Of a stretch of DNA of 7,723 nt, positions 1-7,092 are shown in pieces. Each line of letters opens with the position of its first letter. Positions within the stretch are counted from its first letter, which is position 1. Made by a program: the position numbers and the translations under genes. The stretch lies in the NCBI GenBank assembly GCA_963579925.1, contig CAUZJA010000139.1, forward strand, positions 1-7,723. The letters are read 5' to 3'. The stretch is from UBA1151 sp963579925 (GTDB lineage Bacteria; Chloroflexota; Dehalococcoidia; Lucifugimonadales; Lucifugimonadaceae). Under the pieces are notes generated by a model. The model had not been told where the DNA came from, ran no database searches, and saw only the letters and a program-made list of their open reading frames with translations.

Positions 1-131
1 ATCTGTCCACCATTTTAACCCTCTCATCTACCTCAGGACATGCGCACTCTTGCCAGAGGGATTAAGATTCGGCGCAATCAACAACGCAATCCATCAACTC
101 GACCCGCCATTGCCATCGGAGGTCTCCGCAG

Positions 132-2108
132 ATGCCTGATCAGGAAATGTACAACCCGCCAGCATCGTTCCAGAAGTCAGCGTTCGTCTCCAGCATGGAG
201 CAGTACGAGCAGGAGTATCAGCGCTCCATCGATGACCCTGAAGGGTTCTGGGCGGAGAAAGCCAGCGAACTTCACTGGTTCAAGAAGTGGGACTCAGTCC
301 GGGACTACAACTACAACATGGACGATGGCCCCATCGACATTAAGTGGTTTGAGGGCGGTACCACCAATATTGCGTACAACTGCCTCGACCGGCATCTGCC
401 AGAGCGAGCTGACCAGCCTGCCATTCTGTGGGAAGGTAACGCGCCCGGTGAAGACCGAACGATTACTTACGGTGAGCTACACGACCAGGTCTCGAGATTT
501 GCCAACGTCCTGAAATCAAAAGGCGTGGAAAAAGGTGACCGAGTCTCCATCTACCTGCCGATGATCCCGGAACTAGGAGTCGCAATGCTGGCCTGTGCAC
601 GCATTGGCGCAATCCACTCGATCGTGTTCGGTGGCTTCTCCGCAGATGCACTGGGCGACCGCATCGCTGACTCCACATGCAAGATTCTGATCACATGTAA
701 CGGTACCCACCGCGGCGATCGGCCGGTCCAGATGAAACCCATTGCAGATGAGGCGATGGCGAAAGCTGAGGCACAGATGGGTGAGCCAGTCCAGAACTGC
801 GTCGTGGTCGAGCGCGTCAAGGACAACCCGGACATCCCATGCGAGCTGAAGGACGGACGAGACACGTGGTGGCATGATGAACTCGCCGCCGCGAGCGATA
901 ATTGTCCGGCTGAAGAGATGGACGCGGAAGATCCGCTATTCATCCTCTACACCTCCGGCTCCACCGGCAAGCCAAAGGGCGTGCAGCACAGCGTTGGTGG
1001 CTACATGGTCTACGCGTCGCTCACCCACAAATTGGTGTTCGACTACCAGGATGGCGATATCTTCTTCTGCACGGCCGATATTGGCTGGGTAACGGGCCAC
1101 TCATACATCGTCTATGGCCCGCTCGCGAACGGCGCAACAACGCTCATGTTCGAAGGCATTCCAACCTACCCCGGGCCCGACCGCTTCTGGCAAATCGTTG
1201 AGAAGTGGAAGGTCAACCAGTTCTACACCGCCCCTACCGCCATCAGGGCCATTGCCCGTGAAGGCAGCGAGTGGCCGGACAAGTACCCGATGAAGTCTCT
1301 GAAACTGCTCGGGACGGTGGGTGAGCCCATAAACCCCGAGGCATGGCGCTGGTACAACACCCACGTCGGCAAAGAGCGCTGTCCCATCGTCGACACGTGG
1401 TGGCAGACGGAGACCGGAGGCATCATGATCACGCCGCTGCCCGGCGCAACGCCAACCAAGCCCGGCTCAGCCACGCTGCCATTCTTTGGCATCAATCCCG
1501 TAATTCTCGACCCGGAAACTGGCAAAGAGATCGAAGGCAACGGTGTTTCCGGTGTACTTGCGATCAAGGAGCCATGGCCAGGCCAAATGCGCACGATCTA
1601 CGGCGACCACGCCCGGTTCGAAGACACCTACTTCCAGATGTACAAGGGCTACTACTTCACCGGAGACGGCAGCACTCGTGACGAAGATGGCTACTACTGG
1701 GTTACAGGCCGCGTCGATGACGTCATAAACGTCTCCGGCCATCGCATGGGTACGGCAGAAGTCGAGAGTGCGCTCGTGCTGCACGATAACGTCGCGGAAG
1801 CTGCTGTGGTGGGCTACCCTCATGAGATCAAGGGTCAAGGCATCTATGCCTACGTCACCCTCAATGTGGGAGTCGACTACTCAGACGACCTGAAAACCGA
1901 GCTGCGAAATCAAGTTCGCTCCGTAATCGGTCCAATCGCCGCGCCAGACGTAATCCACTGGGCGCCAGCGCTGCCGAAAACGCGATCCGGAAAAATCATG
2001 CGCCGCATCCTCCGCAAAATAGCCAACAACGAAGCCGACACCATAGGTGACACGTCAACGCTGGCGGAACCGCAGGTAGTAGACGACCTAATCGCCAACA
2101 AGGTGTAG
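132..2108 (+). CDS. acs: Acetyl-CoA synthetase (acetate--CoA ligase, AMP-forming)
   Basis: Activates acetate with ATP to acetyl-AMP and then acetyl-CoA in the cytoplasm. The 658-residue product matches the usual length of about 650. Visible motifs: an N-terminal Acs segment (about residues 25-85), the ATP-binding P-loop YTSGSTGKPKG (273-283), the DTWWQTETGG block (421-430), the TGDG and GRVDDVINVSGHRMG hinge region (510-540), and C-terminal PKTRSGKIMRR (615-625). K621 is equivalent to the catalytic lysine that is reversibly acetylated in known Acs proteins. The Trp pair 423-424 includes the residue that limits the acyl pocket to acetate or propionate in characterised enzymes, which favours acetate. 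The ATG is preceded by GGAGG at 118-122 with a 9-nt gap, so this start is well supported. The gene is monocistronic here, converging on the transporter gene downstream. No intact sigma70 promoter is convincing in the 131 bases upstream. Propionyl-CoA synthetase is the main alternative but is less likely. Confidence 0.97.
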   Translation: MPDQEMYNPPASFQKSAFVSSMEQYEQEYQRSIDDPEGFWAEKASELHWFKKWDSVRDYNYNMDDGPIDIKWFEGGTTNIAYNCLDRHLPERADQPAILWEGNAPGEDRTITYGELHDQVSRFANVLKSKGVEKGDRVSIYLPMIPELGVAMLACARIGAIHSIVFGGFSADALGDRIADSTCKILITCNGTHRGDRPVQMKPIADEAMAKAEAQMGEPVQNCVVVERVKDNPDIPCELKDGRDTWWHDELAAASDNCPAEEMDAEDPLFILYTSGSTGKPKGVQHSVGGYMVYASLTHKLVFDYQDGDIFFCTADIGWVTGHSYIVYGPLANGATTLMFEGIPTYPGPDRFWQIVEKWKVNQFYTAPTAIRAIAREGSEWPDKYPMKSLKLLGTVGEPINPEAWRWYNTHVGKERCPIVDTWWQTETGGIMITPLPGATPTKPGSATLPFFGINPVILDPETGKEIEGNGVSGVLAIKEPWPGQMRTIYGDHARFEDTYFQMYKGYYFTGDGSTRDEDGYYWVTGRVDDVINVSGHRMGTAEVESALVLHDNVAEAAVVGYPHEIKGQGIYAYVTLNVGVDYSDDLKTELRNQVRSVIGPIAAPDVIHWAPALPKTRSGKIMRRILRKIANNEADTIGDTSTLAEPQVVDDLIANKV

Positions 2109-2147
2109 CTGAGGAACGCTCCAAAGCGTCCCGAAGTCCCGCCTTAT

Positions 2148-2182
2148 CCCCTCTCCCAGTGGGAGAGGGCTAGGGTGAGGGC
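2148..2182 (+). repeat. GC-rich hairpin repeat, copy 1
   Basis: CCCTCTCCC (2149-2157) and GGGAGAGGG (2161-2169) form a perfect 9-bp stem around the loop AGT, followed by a tail TAGGGTGAGGG (2171-2181). It lies 40 bp after the acs stop, where a terminator would be expected, but no T-run follows. The same type of hairpin-plus-tail repeat is scattered between genes in many bacterial genomes, so REP-like dispersed repeat is the best label. A role in blocking read-through from acs is possible. Confidence 0.8.
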
Positions 2183-2224
2183 GCGCTACGTCCGCCGCAC
2201 ACGCCTGTACCACCCGTCAGAAAT

Positions 2225-2260
2225 CCCCTCACCTCAATCCTCTCCCCCAAGGGGCGAGGA
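2225..2260 (-). repeat. GC-rich hairpin repeat, copy 2 (inverted)
   Basis: This is the same element as copy 1 in the opposite orientation: the tail comes first (CCCCTCACCTCAAT, 2225-2238), then the hairpin. The stem pairs CCTC/GAGG and CCCC/GGGG (2239-2259) around the loop CAA, with one internal mismatch. Its inverted orientation fits the convergent gene arrangement and could serve the transporter gene arriving from the right. Confidence 0.7.
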
Positions 2261-2296
2261 AGTAGATCCATCCGCCACACATTACTGTGTGCTTGT

Positions 2297-2328
2297 CCCC
2301 TCTCTCATTTGGGGAGAGGGCGAGGGAG
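2297..2328 (+). repeat. GC-rich hairpin repeat, copy 3
   Basis: CCCTCTC (2298-2304) pairs with GAGAGGG (2314-2320) across a 9-nt interior, followed by a tail CGAGGGAGG (2321-2329) resembling copy 1. It is more degenerate than copy 1 but in the same orientation. It ends about 23 bp from the transporter stop codon. The remaining bases of the 2109-2350 gap contain no other supported feature. Confidence 0.65.
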
Positions 2329-2350
2329 GTTCCCGTGCCTAGTCCGCGCG

Positions 2351-3580
2351 CTACAGCCAGGCGATCGCCTGACCACCACCGGCGGCCAGCGCCACCACAA
2401 TCCACGGCGGCCACCTGAGCAGGGCGAGCAGGCCGAATGCGCCCAGTGCCAGGCTTATGTCCTTCTCATCGCGAATTGCCGTGGTCCAGATTGGGTCGTA
2501 GAGCGCGGCCAGAAGAATGCCAACCACTACGGCGTTCACGCCCAACAACGCTCGCCTGACGCGCTGATTGGCGCGGAGGGAGGGCCAGTACGGCATCACG
2601 CCCACTACCAGTAGGAACGATGGCAGGAATATGGCACCCAGTGCGATCAAGCCACCCACCCATCGTGCAGATGAGAAGTCGATCACGCTGCCAAGGTACG
2701 CAGAGAACGTGAACAGCGGGCCGGGAACGGCCTGAGTTGCGCCGTAACCGGCCAGAAACTGATCTTCCGTGAGTAGTCCGGGTTCAACCGTTTCAGCCTG
2801 AATGAGCGGCAACACAACATGCCCGCCGCCGAAGACCAGCGACCCGGACGAGTACATGCCGTCGATTACGTCAATCGAGCGGTCATCGGTAAGCTCGCTG
2901 GCGATGGGCAACGCGATCAAAAGGGCAAAGAACGCGAAGATGGCGACGACACCGATTCGTTTGTGGCCCACCGCCCGAGATGGTTCGCCCGAATCCTCGT
3001 CTGTGTGCAAGATGAAGTAGCCGACTGCCGCGCCAATCGCTATAATACCCACCTGCCAGAAGAATCCCGGTACTAGCAGCATTGAGATTGCGGCGGCAAT
3101 TGCTATCGAACCGCGTATCGCATCAGGCGCCAGCGTTTTCGCCATGCCCCAGACCGCGAGGGCTACCACTGCCACGACGACGACCTTCAGGCCGTGCAGC
3201 CAACCGGCATCTGCTACGTCACCTATCTCCGTAACGCCATAAGCGAACAGAATCAGAGCAATCGCCGATGGCATCGTAAATCCGAACCATGCAATCAGTG
3301 CGCCTAGTATGCCGCCTCGCAGCTGCCCCACGGCCATGCCAACCTGGCTGCTAGCAGGCCCCGGCAACACCTGCGCCAGCGCTACTATGTCTGCGAACTC
3401 GCGCTCGCTCAGCCACTGCTTCCGGCCGACGTACTCATCACGAAAGTAGCCGATGTGTGCGATTGGCCCGCCAAATGACATCAACCCCAGCTTGAGGGCG
3501 GTCGAAAAAACCTCCAACAGGTTGCGCGCTCCGCTGGGGGCATCGGGGGTATTTGAGTCCGGTGGTGTGGCGTCTGTCAT
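2351..3580 (-). CDS. chrA: Chromate ion transporter (CHR/ChrA) family protein, two-domain form
   Basis: Polytopic inner-membrane protein of the CHR family. Characterised members export chromate, but many homologues have no proven substrate, so chromate efflux is an inference from family. Taking the ATG at 3580 gives 409 residues, normal for the long form. Two homologous halves are visible. The first has LGLMSFGGP and AHIGYFRDEYV (31-51) with QVLPGPASSQVG (70-81). The second has LVFGGGHVVLPLI (248-260) with QAVPGPLFTFSAYLG (283-297). Many hydrophobic stretches follow each pair (about 91-117, 132-148, 158-190, 208-228, 309-330, 346-361, 376-400). The frame stays open upstream to a TTG at 3643, with other ATGs at 3598 and 3595. 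None of these has a clear Shine-Dalgarno, so the true start is uncertain by up to 21 residues. The gene is divergent from the ThDP operon and convergent with acs. No metal-responsive regulator gene is adjacent. Confidence 0.9.
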   Translation of the reverse strand: MTDATPPDSNTPDAPSGARNLLEVFSTALKLGLMSFGGPIAHIGYFRDEYVGRKQWLSEREFADIVALAQVLPGPASSQVGMAVGQLRGGILGALIAWFGFTMPSAIALILFAYGVTEIGDVADAGWLHGLKVVVVAVVALAVWGMAKTLAPDAIRGSIAIAAAISMLLVPGFFWQVGIIAIGAAVGYFILHTDEDSGEPSRAVGHKRIGVVAIFAFFALLIALPIASELTDDRSIDVIDGMYSSGSLVFGGGHVVLPLIQAETVEPGLLTEDQFLAGYGATQAVPGPLFTFSAYLGSVIDFSSARWVGGLIALGAIFLPSFLLVVGVMPYWPSLRANQRVRRALLGVNAVVVGILLAALYDPIWTTAIRDEKDISLALGAFGLLALLRWPPWIVVALAAGGGQAIAWL

Positions 3581-3647
3581 GGCGTGCGGGGCCATCATAT
3601 GCGGTGTGGCGATGTTGCGGAGTCCGAGTGATGTGACGCCCAATTAA

Positions 3648-3667
3648 TGCAGCGACATGTTGCTGCA
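3648..3667. promoter_or_regulatory. 20-bp near-perfect dyad, candidate operator
   Basis: The half-site TGCAGCGACA (3648-3657) faces TGTTGCTGCA (3658-3667). Nine of ten pairs are complementary, and the only mismatch is G3654 against T3661. It lies 13 bp upstream of the -35 box at 3681 and between two divergent genes, a typical position for a dimeric regulator. No regulator gene is visible in the window, so the protein that would bind is unknown. An RNA hairpin role is unlikely because the site lies upstream of the predicted transcription start for the rightward operon. Confidence 0.5.
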
Positions 3668-3680
3668 GGCCGTTGTCTCT

Positions 3681-3709
3681 TTGACTGCATCGCCTCACAT
3701 GCTCATAAT
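3681..3709 (+). promoter_or_regulatory. Sigma70-type promoter of the ThDP enzyme operon
   Basis: TTGACT (3681-3686) is a -35 box matching consensus at five of six bases. CATAAT (3704-3709) is a -10 box, also five of six, and the spacer is exactly 17 bp. Transcription would begin around 3716-3718, giving a leader of roughly 50 nt before the preferred start codon at 3768. This is the best promoter match I found in the window, and it places the furthest-upstream in-frame codon at 3657 outside the transcript. Confidence 0.75.
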
Positions 3710-3753
3710 CACGCCCGCACTGATTTTTGAATCGACAAACAGATGCCCCGGGC

Positions 3754-3760
3754 AAAGGAA
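3754..3760 (+). promoter_or_regulatory. Ribosome binding site deciding the ThDP enzyme start
   Basis: AAAGGAA sits 7 nt upstream of an in-frame TTG (3768) and 16 nt upstream of the next in-frame ATG (3777). The spacing is right for the TTG and too long for the ATG. This favours the TTG start and a product three residues longer than the ATG version. Confidence 0.55.
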
Positions 3761-3767
3761 CAGACCA

Positions 3768-5432
3768 TTGGCGAAGATGACTGGCTCACAGTTTGTGGCG
3801 GAAACGATCAAGTCGTACGGAGTGGATCACATCTTCTTCGTACCCGCCGTCCTTTATCAGTTGCTCTCAGAGTTTGAGAAGATCGGCGGAAAAGCAGTCA
3901 TGGCACACTCGGAAAAGTCGGCCGCGTATATGGCTGATGGGTACGCTAGAGCTCGCAAAGGGCCAGGCGTGGCACTTGGGCAGTCCGTAGGCGCAGTGAA
4001 CCTCGCCGCGGGATTGCAAGACGCGTTTCTAGCGCTGTCTCCAGTAGTCACGCTAACTGGCCGACGGCAGCCTGGCTGGCGACAGCGTCACTCCTATCAG
4101 GAGATCGACCACCGGGCACCGTTTGATGCGGTTACCAAGTTCAACGCCGAAGTGGAGTCCCAGGAAGAGCTGCCAATGCTGCTTCGACAGGCCTTCCGGG
4201 CTGCGGTGACAGGCGCAACTGCACCAACGCACCTCGATTTGCCAGGAATATCCGGAACCGATCTGATGGGCGAAGGCGACTTTGAAGTCATCCCCGAGCC
4301 GCGCTTCGCCAAGCAGCCGCCGTTCCGACCGCTTCCTGATCCCGTAGACATACGGGCCGTAGCCGATCTGCTTCGGCAAGCAGAGCGACCTGCCATCGTC
4401 GCTGGTGGTGGCGTCACAACTTCTGGTGCTGCAGTCGAACTTCGGGAGCTAATCGAGAAGCTCAACATCCCGATGGCATACGCGCTGAACGCCAAGGGAC
4501 AGGTTCCAGATGACCACCCGCTGAACGTCGGGATGGTCGGTTCATACTCACGCTCTTCAGCGAACAAGTTCATCCGAGAAGCTGACCTCGTCCTCTACAT
4601 CGGCAGTCGTACGGGCAGCCAGGTCACACACGATTGGAAGATTCCTGGCCCGGGAGTGAAGGTCGCTCAGATTGACGTCGAAGGCGAAGAGCTTGGCCGC
4701 AACTATCCAAACTCCGCCAGCGTGCTCGGCGACGCCCGCGAGTCGATTCGAGCGCTGCTCAGCGTTATGGATCCTGTGCAGAACCGCGACAAGTGGCTTG
4801 GCCGGTATCGCGAGATCGTCGCTGACTGGACTGCTGAGCAACAGGAGTTCTGGGAGTCCGATGCGATTCCAATGCGCCCTGAGCGCGTCTGCAAAGAGAT
4901 ATCAGCAGCGCTGCCTGACGACGGTGTAGTGGTGGTCGACACCGGCCACAATGCCATGTGGGCGGGTATGTATTTGGACATCAACAAGCCTGGCCAGCAG
5001 TTCATCCGCTGTGCAGGCTCACTGGGCTGGGCCTTCCCGGCAGCAATTGGCGTCAAGTACGCCGTTGGCGACCGTCCTGTGGTCTGCTTCACCGGCGATG
5101 GTGGTCTCTGGTACCACTTCACTGAACTGGAAACGGCCGTCAACCATGGCCTCCCATTTGTCACGGTGGTGAACGACAACCGCTCGTTCAACCAGACGCA
5201 GGGTGGTGTGAGGCGTGCCTATGAGGGTAGTGGAAGCGAAGGCGACAACGTCTGGAAGTTCACTGACGTGGACTTCGCAGCTGTCGCCCAGGAGATGGGC
5301 GCGGTTGGAATGAAGGTCACACGACCAGACGAGCTTGGTGCTGCCATCGACGAGGCCATCAAGGCTGACCGACCTGTAATTATCGACGCAAAAACTGACC
5401 CGGCGGCGATGGCTCCGCTGGCGTGGGGGTAA
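3768..5432 (+). CDS. Thiamine-diphosphate-dependent enzyme, acetolactate-synthase-like
   Basis: Cytoplasmic ThDP enzyme of the superfamily that contains acetolactate synthase, benzoylformate decarboxylase and sulfoacetaldehyde acetyltransferase. From the TTG the product has 554 residues, a normal length. Domain order is standard. The N-terminal pyrimidine-binding domain carries the activating glutamate E49 in HSEKSAAYMADGYAR. A Rossmann-like middle domain spans about 190-330 (VAGGGVTTSG at 211-220). The C-terminal pyrophosphate-binding domain has the GDG (443-445) to NDN (469-471) metal/ThDP motif. The segment YQEID...VTKFN (110-125) is also AHAS-like. No acetolactate synthase regulatory subunit gene follows; a dehydrogenase does, 4 bp later, so a catabolic or carboligation role is more likely than branched-chain amino acid synthesis. 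The exact substrate cannot be read from sequence. The start is chosen from the promoter at 3681-3709 and the AAAGGAA at 3754; ATG 3777 is the alternative. Confidence 0.9.
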   Translation: MAKMTGSQFVAETIKSYGVDHIFFVPAVLYQLLSEFEKIGGKAVMAHSEKSAAYMADGYARARKGPGVALGQSVGAVNLAAGLQDAFLALSPVVTLTGRRQPGWRQRHSYQEIDHRAPFDAVTKFNAEVESQEELPMLLRQAFRAAVTGATAPTHLDLPGISGTDLMGEGDFEVIPEPRFAKQPPFRPLPDPVDIRAVADLLRQAERPAIVAGGGVTTSGAAVELRELIEKLNIPMAYALNAKGQVPDDHPLNVGMVGSYSRSSANKFIREADLVLYIGSRTGSQVTHDWKIPGPGVKVAQIDVEGEELGRNYPNSASVLGDARESIRALLSVMDPVQNRDKWLGRYREIVADWTAEQQEFWESDAIPMRPERVCKEISAALPDDGVVVVDTGHNAMWAGMYLDINKPGQQFIRCAGSLGWAFPAAIGVKYAVGDRPVVCFTGDGGLWYHFTELETAVNHGLPFVTVVNDNRSFNQTQGGVRRAYEGSGSEGDNVWKFTDVDFAAVAQEMGAVGMKVTRPDELGAAIDEAIKADRPVIIDAKTDPAAMAPLAWG

Positions 5433-5436
5433 CCAG

Positions 5437-6450
5437 ATGAAAGCTGCAATTATGCGAGGCAAGCAACGCCTCGAGATCGAAGATGTCCCGACGCCGGAGC
5501 CGGGGCCAAGTGATGTTCTGATCAAGATCAAGTACAACGGCCTCTGCGGGTCTGACGTGCACCGGTTCCAGTATGGAGCGGCCGAAGAAGGCTCCATCAT
5601 GGGCCACGAGTACATCGGCGAAGTCAAGCAGGTTGGCCAGGGCGTGACCCGTTGGAAAGAAGGTGACCGCGTAGTCGGCGGCGGAGGCACCAATCCTGCT
5701 CCAACAGGCGGAGCGTTCGGCGGTGCTCGATACAGCGCCCAGTCCGTGGGCTTCAAGTCCCCAAAATGGGGCGGATTCGCCGAGTTCATCACACTGCCAG
5801 AGTGGGCACCATCGCCAATCCCAGACAACGTGCCGGACGAGATGGCCGTGCTGGCCGAGCCATGCGCCATTGCAGTCCACGCCGTTCGAAGGTCTGCGTT
5901 CCGAGTCGGCGACGATGCAGTCGTGATGGGCGCTGGCCCAATCGGTCTACTGATCCAGCAGGTTTTGAAAGCTGGCGGAGCGAACAATATATACGTATCT
6001 GAGCCTGCTCCTGCAAGAGCGGAAGCTGCGGCTGCACTGGGCGCTACACGAGTGTTCGACCCGGCGGCCGAGAAGGTTGTCGAAGAGATCGTCGAGCTAT
6101 CCGGCGGACTTGGCGTCCCGGTGGCCTTCGACGCCGCGGCAGCAAAGTCGACGCTCCAGCAAGGTCTGGAGATGGTGCGACGCGGCGGAGAGGTACTGCT
6201 GGTATCGATGGCATGGGTCGACGTGCCGCTGCTCACCGTGGAATGGATTGGCCGCGAGGTCGAAATGAAAGCCGCCTACGGCTCAACTCCGCAGGACTGG
6301 CAAACAGTGCTGACGCTCATGGAGCGCGGCCAGATTGACCACAAGCCAATGGTGCCAGTCGATAGCTTCATTGGGTTCGACCAGATGCAGGAGTCCATGG
6401 AACGCCTCATGTCTCCTGATGAGCACATCCAACTCGTTCTCGCACCCTAG
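5437..6450 (+). CDS. Medium-chain zinc-type alcohol/polyol dehydrogenase
   Basis: NAD(P)-dependent medium-chain dehydrogenase, 337 residues, interconverting an alcohol and a carbonyl compound. The N-terminal catalytic domain shows LCGSDVH (36-42) with zinc-ligand C37, GHEYIGEV (56-63) with H57 and E58, and EP (141-142) as the further ligand region. The Rossmann fold follows with GAGPIG (165-170). An acidic residue, E189, ends the second strand, which favours NAD over NADP. Unusually, the loop that normally carries four structural-zinc cysteines is replaced by a Gly/Ala/Pro-rich segment (about 80-100) with no cysteine, so the protein is expected to bind only the catalytic zinc. The ATG lies 4 bp after the ThDP gene stop, with a GGGGGT purine run overlapping that stop as probable ribosome binding site, suggesting translational coupling. 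Relatives include sorbitol, threonine and butanediol dehydrogenases; the substrate is unknown. Confidence 0.92.
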   Translation: MKAAIMRGKQRLEIEDVPTPEPGPSDVLIKIKYNGLCGSDVHRFQYGAAEEGSIMGHEYIGEVKQVGQGVTRWKEGDRVVGGGGTNPAPTGGAFGGARYSAQSVGFKSPKWGGFAEFITLPEWAPSPIPDNVPDEMAVLAEPCAIAVHAVRRSAFRVGDDAVVMGAGPIGLLIQQVLKAGGANNIYVSEPAPARAEAAAALGATRVFDPAAEKVVEEIVELSGGLGVPVAFDAAAAKSTLQQGLEMVRRGGEVLLVSMAWVDVPLLTVEWIGREVEMKAAYGSTPQDWQTVLTLMERGQIDHKPMVPVDSFIGFDQMQESMERLMSPDEHIQLVLAP

Positions 6451-6483
6451 CCGAATCGCGATAACCGTAACTAGCCGACAAAC

Positions 6484-6487
6484 GGAG
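6484..6487 (+). promoter_or_regulatory. Ribosome binding site supporting the GTG start of the M81 gene
   Basis: GGAG lies 8 nt upstream of the GTG at 6496. An ATG at 6488 is out of frame with the protein and too close to the purine run, so GTG is the supported start. Confidence 0.7.
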
Positions 6488-6495
6488 ATGTACAC

Positions 6496-7092
6496 GTGCC
6501 CAGAGTTTTGATCGCCGGTGCCCAGCAGGAGATTTCCAGCTTCAATCCTGTGATTTGTGACTACGACTTCTTCACTAAGATGTGGGGTGATGAGATCGTA
6601 GACAAGAACCGCGGTCAAAACTCCGAGGTCGGCGGCGCAATTGAGGCGCTGGAGAAGATGCCAGGCATGGAATTGGTGCCTACGTACAACGCCGGTGCCG
6701 GAAGCGCCGGGCCATTAGAGCACGCGTCGTTCCTTCGTATTGCTCGCGAGTTCGAAGAAGCGATTCAGCCCCACGCTGGCAAGGTAGATGGAGTATTCCT
6801 CCACTTCCACGGCTCAATGGGTACGACTGAAGAGCTTGATCCGGAGGGCTATCTCATCGAGCGGGCTCGGGCGATCCTTGGCGAGGACATTCCGTTCGTG
6901 TTCACTGGTGATATCCACGGCGTCACGACTGCTCGAATGCTTCGGCACACGAACGGCATGGCGATTTACCACACCTACCCGCACACCGATTTCGCAGACA
7001 CCGGACGCCGAGCAGCTCGTGCGCATGCTGGAAGGCGGCGTGAAGCCCGTAATCGCCCGCGCAACGGTGCCAGCTCTCGTCCGCGGCAATGA
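6496..7092 (+). CDS. N-terminal fragment of the frameshifted M81/MlrC-type protein
   Basis: This is the reading frame that would actually be translated if the frameshift is real: 198 residues, of which about 174 belong to the family and the last 24 are out-of-frame, Arg/Ala-rich tail. It retains the predicted zinc ligands D139, H141 and H163 but lacks the whole C-terminal MlrC domain, so activity would be doubtful. Confidence 0.6.
   Translation: MPRVLIAGAQQEISSFNPVICDYDFFTKMWGDEIVDKNRGQNSEVGGAIEALEKMPGMELVPTYNAGAGSAGPLEHASFLRIAREFEEAIQPHAGKVDGVFLHFHGSMGTTEELDPEGYLIERARAILGEDIPFVFTGDIHGVTTARMLRHTNGMAIYHTYPHTDFADTGRRAARAHAGRRREARNRPRNGASSRPRQ

Noticed and set aside
19..60. Inverted repeat CCCTCT (19-24) / AGAGGG (55-60) upstream of acs, and TTGCCA at 50-55 as a -35 box
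   Set aside because: The stem is only 6 bp with a 30-nt loop, and no acceptable -10 box lies at 16-18 bp from TTGCCA. The likeness to the 2148 repeat family is too weak to annotate.
40..513. 157-residue open frame on the + strand overlapping the start of acs
   Set aside because: It overlaps acs in another frame, is Arg/Ser/Thr-rich with no recognisable domain, and acs is unmistakable there.
2229..2614. Short open frames on both strands over the hairpin repeats and the transporter 3' end
   Set aside because: They run through GC-rich repeats and the antisense of the transporter, with no ribosome binding site or recognisable protein.
5019..6236. 405-residue open frame on the - strand across the ThDP enzyme and dehydrogenase genes
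   Set aside because: It is antisense to two well-supported genes, its composition (Ser/Pro/Thr-rich) is typical of a high-GC shadow frame, and it has no domain signature.
6451..6495. Terminator or promoter between the dehydrogenase and M81 genes
   Set aside because: The 45-bp gap has no stable hairpin with a T-run and no convincing -35/-10 pair, so read-through from the upstream gene is simpler.
7000..7092. Programmed ribosomal frameshift in the M81 gene
   Set aside because: There is no slippery heptamer or poorly decoded codon next to a stop at the junction. The out-of-frame stop lies about 75 nt downstream, and the family is not known for frameshifting.
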